DNA of 60,849 bases from an uncultured Eubacteriales bacterium (GTDB lineage Bacteria > Bacillota > Clostridia > Christensenellales > CAG-138), in assembly GCA_900550525.1 (NCBI GenBank), contig URSN01000001.1, forward strand, positions 1 to 60,849, in the 5' to 3' direction. The notes beneath the pieces are model-generated. The model did not search any database. It was not told the DNA's origin and saw nothing but the letters and a program-made list of their open reading frames with translations. The stretch's first letter is position 1. Each line of letters begins with the position of its first letter. Below are positions 44,022-52,429 of this stretch, piece by piece. A program made the position numbers and the translations under genes.

Positions 44022-44648
44022 TCACTCTCCCCTGCCGGCGGAAGCGGATATGGTTTTCATAACGGCGCGCAGCATCAGTTGCAGCGCAAAAACGGGGCCC
44101 GATACGCCCAGAAGGAGAAACACAATAAAAAGACGAAAGAACGTATCCGGCGACAGGAGAAGAAGCACAAAGGGGAGCAGCAGCAGCGCCATGGCGAGCA
44201 GCATATGCGGAAGCCGGGCGATAAAAAGCTTCGCCCCGTTGAGCCACGTCCTGCGGATGGAGTAGGCGAACATCTGAAGGCTTCCCAGATACACGCCGAG
44301 GAACGCCACTGCGGACGCCGCCAGCAGCCCCCTGTCGAGCAGCAGGGCCGAGGGATGCTGATACAGCAGCAGCAGATCAAACAGGATGACGGCAAACGGC
44401 AGCAGAAACGGCAAAAACAGGAGCGTCGCCCTGCGCGCCTCGCGCCGCCAGTGGACAAAATAGGCGCGCAGGATGCTGCCGCCGCGCTCGTTTATCAGAT
44501 CGCGAACGGCAGCAAACAGCGCGGCGGCGGACGCGCCGATGGTCAGCACGGGCAGGCTGCACACAAGCGCGGCCAGATTGAGCAGCATCAGATCCGCAAG
44601 GCGCGAGAGCGCGCACATGACCCTCGAATCCGGATTGAAAAAACGCAT
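44022..44648 (-). CDS. YesL-like DUF624 membrane protein
   Basis: The 208-residue protein has about five membrane segments and starts MRFFNPDSRVMCALSRLADLMLLN, here cut to its DUF624 pattern. YesL-type proteins accompany sugar ABC transporters of the YesMNOPQ kind. The remains of such an operon lie just upstream, beyond the AT-rich insert, so this gene was probably once part of it. GAGG lies five bases before the ATG at 44648. Confidence 0.85.
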   Translation of the reverse strand: MRFFNPDSRVMCALSRLADLMLLNLAALVCSLPVLTIGASAAALFAAVRDLINERGGSILRAYFVHWRREARRATLLFLPFLLPFAVILFDLLLLYQHPSALLLDRGLLAASAVAFLGVYLGSLQMFAYSIRRTWLNGAKLFIARLPHMLLAMALLLLPFVLLLLSPDTFFRLFIVFLLLGVSGPVFALQLMLRAVMKTISASAGRGE

Positions 44649-44820
44649 CATGACCTCACTGCTCCGCAGCCCTGTCCGGCGACGGGCTGCGCCGCCAGTG
44701 GAACTGCGGCCCAAGGCGGTTTTTGGCAACAGGGAGAGTCCGGCGCCCGTATCCTGCCGAATGGACGGAAATGCAGGCGCCGGAACGCAGCGATTATCGT
44801 TCAGGATCGCAGCGCCAGCT

Positions 44821-44931
44821 TCATTTGAGATAGCTGTCGCAAAAATCCATATAGCAGGTCCAGTCGTAGAACGTCAGATCATGGATGCCTTCGCGCACAT
44901 GATACCCGATGTTCCCGATATGGAACGGCTT
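44821..44931 (-). pseudogene. 3' remnant of a polysaccharide-utilisation hydrolase gene
   Basis: Reading back from a TGA at 44821-44823 gives KPFHIGNIGYHVREGIHDLT and then FYDWTCYMDFCDSYLK. This looks like the C-terminal tail of a secreted or cytoplasmic alpha/beta-hydrolase (carbohydrate or glucuronoyl esterase-like), which ends in a GYHxRxGxH block and a DW-x-DF helix. The frame changes character at about 44931, where the AT-rich block begins. The upstream part of the gene is missing. Family assignment is tentative. Confidence 0.4.
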
Positions 44932-45081
44932 TATGCTATAATACCGATGTAAAGCACTTGGCAACCGCCGGTTGACGAATTTCAAGCCGTCGTTTGGTGG
45001 AGTGTAACCGACAAAAAAGCTATACTTGGCATAGCGGAAGGTTGAAAGCCTGCCGACGTTTCCAAGTGGAGGTATAGAAAT

Positions 45082-46068
45082 ATGATTTTAGCTGATAAGA
45101 TCATCAGACTCAGAAAAAAGAATGGCTGGTCACAGGAAGAACTGGCTGAAAAAATGAATGTGTCCCGTCAGGCAGTATCCAAATGGGAGGGCGCACAGAC
45201 AATCCCAGATTTAGAGAAGATTCTGAAACTCGGTGAACTGTTCGGGGTTACAACCGATTATTTGCTCAAAGATGAAATTGAGAACGAGGAATATACCGAC
45301 GGTGTCTCCGATCCCGGCATACGAAAGATAACGCTTGCAGAGGCAAACGAATATCTGGAGTTGCGAAAGATTGCAGCAAAAAGAATTGCCATAGCAACGA
45401 TGCTTTGCATTGTAGCTGTTATCCCACTGCTTTTACTTAGTGTTGCAAGCGAATATCCCTCCTTTGGTTGGTCAGAAGAGCTGGCCTGCGGTGTTGGATT
45501 GGTTGCTATGTTCCCAATCGTTGCAGTAGCGGTAGCAATCTTCATTCGTGTAGGGTTCACAAACGCTCCGTATGAGTTCATTGAAAAAGAACCTTTCGAA
45601 ACTGAATACGGTGTTGCTGGTTTGGTGAAGGACGCACAGAGAAAGTATCGCAGCACATATGTGAAGTACAACTACATTGGCACTTGTGTTTGTGTGCTTT
45701 CACCCGTACCGCTTCTAAGTGCTGCTTTTGCTGATCACGATTTTCTCACCGTTATTATGCTTACAGTAACGATGCTGATTGCCGGTATCGGTGCAATGTT
45801 CTTTATTGTGTCCGGAGTACGCTGGGCAAGTATGCAAAAGCTTCTCAAAGAAGGAGAGTATAATCCGATTGAAAAAAAGAAAAGTAACATCAAGGAAACA
45901 GTGGGTGCTGTTTATTGGGTTGTCGCTACGGCAATCTTTTTGAGTTGGAGCTTCATTACGAATGACTGGCACCGGAGTTGGATTGTATGGCCTATTGCCG
46001 GTGTGCTGTTTGTGGCAGTTATGATGATCTGCAATTTATTTGTTAATAAAGAGCAGGAAAAGAAGTAA
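45082..46068 (+). CDS. XRE-family regulator with C-terminal membrane domain
   Basis: The 328-residue protein has an N-terminal helix-turn-helix (KIIRLRKKNGWSQEELAEKM, then SRQAVSKWEG). About four to five hydrophobic segments follow, from residue 100 on. Such membrane-tethered XRE proteins are common in Clostridia, and their signals are unknown. Codon use is AT-rich, unlike its neighbours, and it lies wholly inside the foreign block. GGAGG lies nine bases before the ATG. Confidence 0.88.
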   Translation: MILADKIIRLRKKNGWSQEELAEKMNVSRQAVSKWEGAQTIPDLEKILKLGELFGVTTDYLLKDEIENEEYTDGVSDPGIRKITLAEANEYLELRKIAAKRIAIATMLCIVAVIPLLLLSVASEYPSFGWSEELACGVGLVAMFPIVAVAVAIFIRVGFTNAPYEFIEKEPFETEYGVAGLVKDAQRKYRSTYVKYNYIGTCVCVLSPVPLLSAAFADHDFLTVIMLTVTMLIAGIGAMFFIVSGVRWASMQKLLKEGEYNPIEKKKSNIKETVGAVYWVVATAIFLSWSFITNDWHRSWIVWPIAGVLFVAVMMICNLFVNKEQEKK

Positions 46069-46101
46069 ACCTTCGGTTTAGTAAACTCTACCTTCCTTCG
46101 G

Positions 46102-46130
46102 TTTACTCCTTTCGGACGCGGTATTATACT
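46102..46130 (+). promoter_or_regulatory. Promoter of the truncated XRE gene
   Basis: TTTACT (46102-46107), 17 bases, TATACT (46125-46130). A short hairpin, TAAACC-TTC-GGTTTA, just upstream may terminate the preceding gene. Confidence 0.5.
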
Positions 46131-46164
46131 GAAATCAATCAAACTTGCAAAGGAGATAAATCAA

Positions 46165-46272
46165 ATGGCAAACAGATCTATGGGAGAAATCATCAGCACG
46201 CTCCGCAAAGAAAAAGGAATGACACAGAAACAACTTGCGGATATGCTGAACATTTTACTGCGCCGGCGGTGA
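46165..46272 (+). pseudogene. Truncated XRE-type helix-turn-helix gene
   Basis: An ATG after AAAGGAG encodes MANRSMGEIISTLRKEKGMT and then QKQLADMLNI, the start of an XRE helix-turn-helix. The sequence then switches to GC-rich operon DNA and stops within six codons. The gene has lost everything after about residue 30, so it marks the right junction of the foreign block. Confidence 0.75.
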
Positions 46273-47077
46273 TGCCGCTGACGATATATCTCTGGAACGT
46301 AAAGTACAGGGCCAGGATTGGCATCATCGACAGAAGGAACGTGGCGAACGCATAGTTCAGATCCGCCGTGTTCTTGCCGAAGAAGTAATACTGCATGATG
46401 GCCAGGTTCTTGATCTCATCGTTTTGCAGGAATACAACGGATACCTGAAAATCGTTCCAGGTGCTCAGCGTCGCCAGCACCGCTGCGGTGCAAATGATCG
46501 GCTTCATGAGCGGGAAAACGATCCGCCAGAAGGTCCGATAAGGCCCGCAGCCGTCGATCTGCGCCGATTCTTCCAATTCCAGCGGGATCGACTTGACAAA
46601 ACCGGTGATGATCAGCGTCGTAAAGGCGCTCTGGAACGCAATCTGGATGAGGGAATATCCAAAGAGCGTATTCATCAGGTTCAGCGCGCTGAGCTCGGAA
46701 TACAGCGGCGCGATGATCGCCTGGAAGGGGATGAGCGTCGCGCCCAGCATGACGAAGTACATCGCATTGTAAAAGCGGCTCTTCCTGCGCGCGATGATAT
46801 AGGCGGCCATGCTGCAGATGACAAGCAGCGAGACGACCATAATGGCGGTGGTCACGGCGCTGTTCTTGAGGGCCAGGAAAAAGTTGGACCGCTCGATCCC
46901 CTCTGCAAAGTTCTCCCAGTGGATCGTTTTGGGGAAGGTCAGCCGGCCGGCGGCGAGCTCCTTGCGGGTCTTGACCGCATAGCACACGGCGATGTAGAAC
47001 GGGCTCACAAAGACGAACAGGACGAGCACCTTCAGAACGGCCCGCAGGACTTTTTTCCAGAGCGCTTCGCCTACCAT
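46193..47077 (-). CDS. Sugar ABC transporter permease (MalG-type), altered C-terminus
   Basis: This inner-membrane importer subunit has six helices and the EAA loop (ESAQIDGCGPYRTFWRIVFP region). Family members normally end shortly after a GITAGAVK-type sequence. Here that sequence is followed by about 20 unrelated residues encoded by the foreign block, because the native stop has been cut off. The protein may still work. Its start overlaps the other permease's stop as TAATG. Confidence 0.88.
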   Translation of the reverse strand: MVGEALWKKVLRAVLKVLVLFVFVSPFYIAVCYAVKTRKELAAGRLTFPKTIHWENFAEGIERSNFFLALKNSAVTTAIMVVSLLVICSMAAYIIARRKSRFYNAMYFVMLGATLIPFQAIIAPLYSELSALNLMNTLFGYSLIQIAFQSAFTTLIITGFVKSIPLELEESAQIDGCGPYRTFWRIVFPLMKPIICTAAVLATLSTWNDFQVSVVFLQNDEIKNLAIMQYYFFGKNTADLNYAFATFLLSMMPILALYFTFQRYIVSGITAGAVKCSAYPQVVSVSFLFLCGAC

Positions 47078-47964
47078 TACAGCTCCACCTCCCGCTTGCG
47101 CAAAAGCTTGGCGACGACCGCGATGACGACGAAGATCATCGCCGTATAGACGATCGCAAGGGCCTGGCCGTAGCCGGCCTTGTGATAGCTGAACAGGTTT
47201 TTATAGATCAGCATCGCGATCGTTTCACTCGCGCGGCCGGGCCCGCCCGACGTCGCCGCCATCGGATAGTCGTAGACGCGCAGGCCCCAGCCCAGATAGA
47301 TGATGACGTTCGATACGACGGCGGGCCAGAGCATCGGCAGTGTGATCTTCCAGAACTGCTGCCATTTGCTGGCGCCCGAAATCTCCGCCGCCTCGTAATA
47401 ATCCTTGGAAATGCCCTGCAGGGCGGCGACATAGATGATCATGCAGTACCCGGTATCCGCCCAGATGCAGATGAAGGAGATGCCGATGATCGCCCAGAAC
47501 TGGCTGCCCAGCGGATTGGGGATGGAGAACAGCCCGTACAGGACGTCGCTGTACATATACTTCCACACATACGCCTGCAGGATCATGCTGAGGCAGTACG
47601 GCATGAAGACGCTGGTCCTCGTAAGATTGTTGATGCGGTTGCTCCTTTGCAGCAGCAGCGCGATGAGCAGCCCCAGCACGTTTGAAACGACCAGCGTCAA
47701 AACGGCAAAGACGGCCGTGTTCTTAAACGCATTTGGAATATGCGGGTCGGAGAAGATATTGACGTAGTTGTCAAAATTGATAAAATTCCTCGTGGCGCTC
47801 AGGCCGTCCCAATCCGTAAAGGAGAGCGGGATGCCCCACAGAAACGGAAAGACGACAAACGCGACAAACATGAACAGAACGGGAAACAGGAAGGAAAAAT
47901 CGACCAGCTTCTTCCCGAGTTTTCTTTTGCGGCTCGTACTCTTTATGGCCAGCTCCATATCCAT
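47077..47964 (-). CDS. Sugar ABC transporter permease (MalF-type)
   Basis: This is the first permease of the importer, 295 residues with six helices, an FPFLWGIPLSFTDW segment and the EAA loop around AAEISGASKWQQFWKITLP. The ATG at 47964 has GAGG five bases upstream. It follows the binding-protein gene by 80 bases. Confidence 0.92.
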   Translation of the reverse strand: MDMELAIKSTSRKRKLGKKLVDFSFLFPVLFMFVAFVVFPFLWGIPLSFTDWDGLSATRNFINFDNYVNIFSDPHIPNAFKNTAVFAVLTLVVSNVLGLLIALLLQRSNRINNLTRTSVFMPYCLSMILQAYVWKYMYSDVLYGLFSIPNPLGSQFWAIIGISFICIWADTGYCMIIYVAALQGISKDYYEAAEISGASKWQQFWKITLPMLWPAVVSNVIIYLGWGLRVYDYPMAATSGGPGRASETIAMLIYKNLFSYHKAGYGQALAIVYTAMIFVVIAVVAKLLRKREVEL

Positions 47965-48043
47965 GCGCACCTCAAATGTGCGGCGCCGCACACCATCTTT
48001 CCATCGTGAACGGCGCCGCACGGTCCTTAAAGCGGTTCCCGCC

Positions 48044-49321
48044 TTATCTGTTGCAAAGCGCGAGCCCGGCGTCGAGCATTTTCAGCAGCAGCGCGGTGCG
48101 GTCCAGGTCCTGAACGATATACGACTGCATCACGCTGATCTGCGCATCGCTGTATGCGGCCGTATAGTCCGGAACGTTGGCCTTGGGCGCGATGTTCCCG
48201 GCGTCGATATAGGCCTTGATGGCCTGCACGTAGGGGTCCGCATTTTCCGCGTTCGCGTTTTTGGAGCTGCTCATCAGCTTGGTGCCGGTCATCCACATCT
48301 GGGCAGCCTCATCGCTCATCATGTAGGAGAGGAACGCAAACACCTCGTCCTTGTGCTGCGTCGTGTTGCTGACGATGAACGCGTCATCGAGCGCCACTTC
48401 GAGCTTGTTCTCGTCCAGCGTATTGCTCCACGGGATCGCGAAGAAGCCGAACTCATCGTCCGATGCGGCGACCACGTCCGCATAGATCCAGCCGCCATTG
48501 ATGAACATGGGCCGCTCGCCGCCGGCAAAGCGCTCAACGGCCGTCGGCTGGTCCATCGTCAGGTCCTGACCCTCCTTATAGGAGGCGACAAGGTTCCAGA
48601 CCGTTGCCGCTTCGAGGGCGATATCGTTGCCGGTCAGCGCGGCGGCGCCGTTTTGGGAATCCTGCGGCAGCGTGCCGCCGCCGCGCGTTGCGCAGATGGA
48701 CGTCAGGATGGCGTCCAGCTCATGGTACGGCGCCCAGGAGAATGCATAGTCGTGGATCAGCGGCGTGATCCCCTCGCTGTCGAACGATGCAAGAATGGCC
48801 TTGAACTCGTCAAGCGTCGTGGGGACGCTCAGGCCGCGCTCTGCAAACATGGTCTTGTTGTAAAACACGGCCTTGATCTGCACGTCGATCGGGACGGCAT
48901 AGTACTTCCCGTCCACCGTCGTTTCTTCGAGGACTTCATAGACGATATCGTCCAGGAACTCGGCGCCGGTCAGGTCCATGAACAATCCCGCCTCGACGAA
49001 CTCGACCATCTCGCGCGGGCTTCCAAAGAGGATGTCGGGCGCGTCGCCGGTGGTAAAGCGCGTCTGATAGGTCTGATAGACTTCGCTCGAATCGATCTGC
49101 TCAAGCTTGACCTTGATGCCGGGGTTGGCCGCCTCGAACGCCTCGACGATCGCGTCCAGCGTTTCCCGCTTCGACTGCTCGCCCATGTAATGCATGACGG
49201 TGATGGTCACGTCATCCTCGGCGTCGCCCTGTTCGCCCGGCTGTTCCTGCGCGCAGCCGGCCAGGCAGCCAAACGCCAGCGCCAGGGCAAGGAATACAGC
49301 TGCAAGTTTCCGTTTTTTCAT
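48044..49321 (-). CDS. Sugar ABC transporter substrate-binding lipoprotein
   Basis: This extracellular solute-binding protein (family 1) has 425 residues. The signal peptide ends in the lipobox LAGC with Cys23. The mature part has the family pattern (VEAFEAANPGIKVKLEQ and DAPDILFGSP segments). It is transcribed after the two-component genes and before the permeases. The transported sugar is unknown; related YesO-type systems handle pectin-derived oligosaccharides. Confidence 0.93.
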   Translation of the reverse strand: MKKRKLAAVFLALALAFGCLAGCAQEQPGEQGDAEDDVTITVMHYMGEQSKRETLDAIVEAFEAANPGIKVKLEQIDSSEVYQTYQTRFTTGDAPDILFGSPREMVEFVEAGLFMDLTGAEFLDDIVYEVLEETTVDGKYYAVPIDVQIKAVFYNKTMFAERGLSVPTTLDEFKAILASFDSEGITPLIHDYAFSWAPYHELDAILTSICATRGGGTLPQDSQNGAAALTGNDIALEAATVWNLVASYKEGQDLTMDQPTAVERFAGGERPMFINGGWIYADVVAASDDEFGFFAIPWSNTLDENKLEVALDDAFIVSNTTQHKDEVFAFLSYMMSDEAAQMWMTGTKLMSSSKNANAENADPYVQAIKAYIDAGNIAPKANVPDYTAAYSDAQISVMQSYIVQDLDRTALLLKMLDAGLALCNR

Positions 49322-49376
49322 AAATTTTCCTCCCTAAAGTGTTTTGCGTCTCCTGATTCAGACATGCTTTTTACTT

Positions 49377-49405
49377 ATTCTACTTTCCTGAGACATGGCG
49401 AACAA
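49377..49405 (-). promoter_or_regulatory. Possible promoter of the sugar ABC operon
   Basis: The minus strand reads TTGTTC, 17 bases, TAGAAT, about 55 bases before the binding-protein gene. The -35 match is weak, as expected if the AraC-type regulator is needed for activation. Confidence 0.4.
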
Positions 49406-49492
49406 TTAGCTTTTTTGCTGCAAATGTTAGGTTTTTTAAGCACCCAAATGAACGCCCGCGGCGCGGGCGCTCTGCGCGGCCGGATGGCGCGG

Positions 49493-50260
49493 TCAGCCGG
49501 TTATGCTGCTGGGCGCATAGCCGTAGTACTTTTTGAAGACCTGGAAAAAGTAGCTGTAATCCTTGTACCCTACCTGATAGGCGACCTGAGCGATGGAAGC
49601 GTGCGATGACGCAAGGAGCTTTCTTGCCTGGAACAGGCGCACCATGGTCAAAAACGAGATGAACCCGACGCCGGTCTCCTCCTTGAAATGCGCCGAGAGA
49701 TAGGAGGAGGAAACGAAAAACTTCGCAGCGGTCTCCTTGAGGCTGATCGTTGGCTGGCTGTAGCTTTCGTTGATATAGCGGATCACATCCGAGGTCAGCT
49801 TCGAGTAGCTGCCGGCCTTGCAGCAAACGTTTGACAGCGCCTCCGACACCGGGTCGCCGTCGCCCCGGCGCGGCACATTGGCCGACTGCTGCAGCGCGTC
49901 GATGGCCTCGCGGACGACCTTTACGATCTCGTCGTTGTCAATGGGCTTGGTGATGTAGTCAAAGACGCGCAGCCGCACGGACTGGCGCGCAAACTGCGCG
50001 TTGCTAAAGCCCGTTATGATGATGAACAGGGTCGGGAAATGAGCGGCGCGCGACATGGCGGCCAGTTCAAGGCCGGAAAACCCCGGCATCGTGATATCCG
50101 TGATCACGATATCGGGCGACGTATTATTGATGGCCGAAAGCGCGTCCGTCCCATTCAGGGCGACGCCGCAGATCCCGCAGTTGAGCTCCTTCCAGTTGAT
50201 CGAGCGGCAGAGCGCGTCCACCACGATCTGGTTGTCGTCAAAAATTGCGATCTTCCACAT
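49493..50260 (-). CDS. YesN-type response regulator (receiver plus AraC domain)
   Basis: The 255-residue protein has a receiver domain (phospho-acceptor Asp55 in VITDITMPG, acidic pair DD near 8-9, Lys in ITKPID). An AraC helix-turn-helix domain from about 155 to the end carries the YQVGYKDYSYFFQVFKKYYG motif. It would activate the sugar transporter operon downstream. AGGAG lies six bases before the ATG. Confidence 0.93.
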   Translation of the reverse strand: MWKIAIFDDNQIVVDALCRSINWKELNCGICGVALNGTDALSAINNTSPDIVITDITMPGFSGLELAAMSRAAHFPTLFIIITGFSNAQFARQSVRLRVFDYITKPIDNDEIVKVVREAIDALQQSANVPRRGDGDPVSEALSNVCCKAGSYSKLTSDVIRYINESYSQPTISLKETAAKFFVSSSYLSAHFKEETGVGFISFLTMVRLFQARKLLASSHASIAQVAYQVGYKDYSYFFQVFKKYYGYAPSSITG

Positions 50261-50274
50261 GTGCGGCTCCTTTC

Positions 50275-52022
50275 TCAGACCGGCAGGCTGATCCGGCAGG
50301 TGGCGCCCTCCCCCGCTTTGGACAGCAGCTCGATCCCGCAGTCCTCGCCATAGAGGAAGCGCAGGCGCTGCCGCACGTTGAACAGGCCGATGCGCGGCGC
50401 ATTTGCGCCCCCTTCCGGCTGATGCTCCCAAATGTTGGCGAGGCGCTCCGCCGGGATGCCGCATCCATCGTCCGCGACACAGACGATGAGCCGGTCGTCG
50501 TTCAGTTCGGTCGTGATGCGGATGCAGCCGCGGCCGGATTTGGGGCCGATCCCGTGAACGATCGCATTTTCGACGATCGGCTGCAGGAGAAAGACCGGCA
50601 CCGCGATATCATCCAGATCAGGATCGTGACAAATCACGAATTGAAGCTGCTGGGGGTACATGATCTGGTACATCTCCAGATACAGCCGGATATACCTGAT
50701 CTCGTCGATGAGCGGGCAGAGACTCCCGGTGCGCTCCAGATTCTGGCGCAGCAGGTTGGCAAGGCATTGCGTGGCATGGCTTGTCTGCCGATCGTCATGC
50801 AGCTTCGCCATCCCGCTGATGGATTCGAGCGCATTGAACAGGAAATGCGGATTATCTGCGCCTGGAGCGCGCTGTATTGAAATTCAAGCTGGCTGTATTC
50901 CGCCTGACGGCGCAAGAGCGTTTCCTCCTCGACCTTCTGCAACAGGCGGGTGATGGTGCCGGCCATCGTATTGATGGAAGTGCCGATCATCCCGATCTCA
51001 TCCATGGCCGCGGGCGCAATCCGGTGATGCAGGTTGCCTTGCGCTATCGCGGAGATTCCCTCCTGCACGGTGGCGATGTTGCGGTTGATCTGCCGGAAGA
51101 TGCCGAGCATCACCAGGGATGCAAAGAGCACGATGCACGAGCATCCGGCGATGTAGATCACGGTCAGCCGCTGCAATTCGCGCGGCGCATATCCGAGGTT
51201 GACGATCTGGCAAAGCCACAGATTGCTGTTTGTGATCGTTTCCCAACTCGCCGAATACGCCTGCGCACCCAGCGGGATGTCCTCGCGCGAATCGGGGTCG
51301 AGCGCCAGGAAGGGTTCCATGGATGCGTCAAGATTATGCAGCATGGGCGCGCCGTAGGAGTCGAATACGATGGACCCGGCGTTGGACAGCCTGTGCGCAT
51401 CCTGATAAAAGACCGACGCGTCCATATTGATGATCACATACCCGGTGTACTGCATGGAGGGAAGGGCGAACAGCATGCGGCTGATATTGACCGTCCCGTC
51501 CTCCTGCGCCCGCCAGAGCAGGCGGCCGCGCCCCTCCCGGCAGTCCCGTTTATCCTGTTCCAGATTGCCAAGATAATCATAGGCGATCGGGACGGAAGCA
51601 CTGCGGCTGCTGTAAAAGGGCTCGTCGTTGACATCCACCGCAACGATCCAGTTCACGCCATCGGCAAGGGACAAAAACTCAATCAGCGCGTTTTGAATGG
51701 AATAGGCGTAATAATTTTCCCCGTCATCCTGGCCTGTCAGGCAATTCGACAGCAGCTGCACCTTGTAGTTGTCGAAGATCGCGCGCGTCGTGTTGTTGAT
51801 GGAGGTCATAAAGGCGGTCTTCGTCTGGCGGACCAGGATATCCGACAGCTCCTGCCCCTCGCGCACGAGCGCCCGATAGCTGCCAAAATAGTACAGCACG
51901 GCGCTGCCGATAAACAGGAGGATCATGACCACATACAGCGCCAGCAGTTTGCTCGTGATCCTGGCGTCTCGGATCTTGCCGGAAATGGAATGCACGTTTC
52001 CGGAAACCCCTTTGGCTAACAC
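50275..52022 (-). pseudogene. YesM-type sensor histidine kinase, frameshifted at the H-box
   Basis: Two frames together encode a complete sensor kinase. The first (52022 to about 50856) gives a membrane helix, a ~250-residue extracellular sensor, a second helix and HAMP domain, ending at SALQAQI. The second (about 50855 to 50275) resumes with NPHFLFNALESISGMAKLHD and runs through the N and G boxes (DDGCGIP, GLFNVRQRL) to a normal end. One base is missing around 50851-50856, exactly where AT-AAT should be ATN-AAT before the phospho-acceptor His. The start is probably GTG at 52022. Either a real disruption or a base-calling error. Confidence 0.88.
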
Positions 52023-52206
52023 AGCGATGTTCCATTATTATAGCATCCGCCGGCCCGTGCAGGCAACCGGAATACCGGATGAAATAATGTTCGCCGCCAA
52101 AAGCGCCTGCGGCAGGCGGATGCCTGCCGCAGGCTTCGTTCACACGCGCCGGGAAGGCGGGCGTACGCCCCCGGCATCTATCCGTTCCGGCGGGGCGCTC
52201 CGCCGG

Positions 52207-52383
52207 TCAGCGGGATTTTGGATGGCACTTCCCCTCCATCGGGCAGGAGGAGCAGCCGCAGCCGCAGGAGGTTTTGCCTGCACGGCGGTTGCGCGCCAGA
52301 TGTACGATGATGGCCGCTATGACCGCCAGCAGTACAGCGCTGATGAGGATCGTCGCAAGGTTTTCCAAAAGCCACGTCCACAT
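52207..52383 (-). CDS. FeoB-associated cysteine-rich membrane protein
   Basis: This 58-residue protein has one N-terminal membrane helix (LATILISAVLLAVIAAIIV) and a tail with CGCGCSSCPMEGKC. This is the standard partner encoded after feoB in Firmicutes, thought to assist iron handling. It begins about 45 bases after the feoB stop, with AGGAG upstream. Confidence 0.9.
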   Translation of the reverse strand: MWTWLLENLATILISAVLLAVIAAIIVHLARNRRAGKTSCGCGCSSCPMEGKCHPKSR

Positions 52384-52429
52384 GTCGTTTCATCTCCTAA
52401 TCGTTGCGTTTTCGCTGCGCGGCGCGCCG

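Larger units (their letters stand above)
44931..46255. mobile_element. AT-rich foreign block inserted in the sugar operon
   Basis: This block has much lower GC than everything around it. Its left edge cuts a hydrolase gene and its right edge cuts two genes: the permease loses its normal end and a second XRE gene loses its 3' part. No transposase, integrase or terminal repeat was found. A sequence beginning ACTTGGCA occurs twice near the left edge (44956 and 45024). It is best seen as a recombination scar or fragment of a larger element. Confidence 0.6.
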
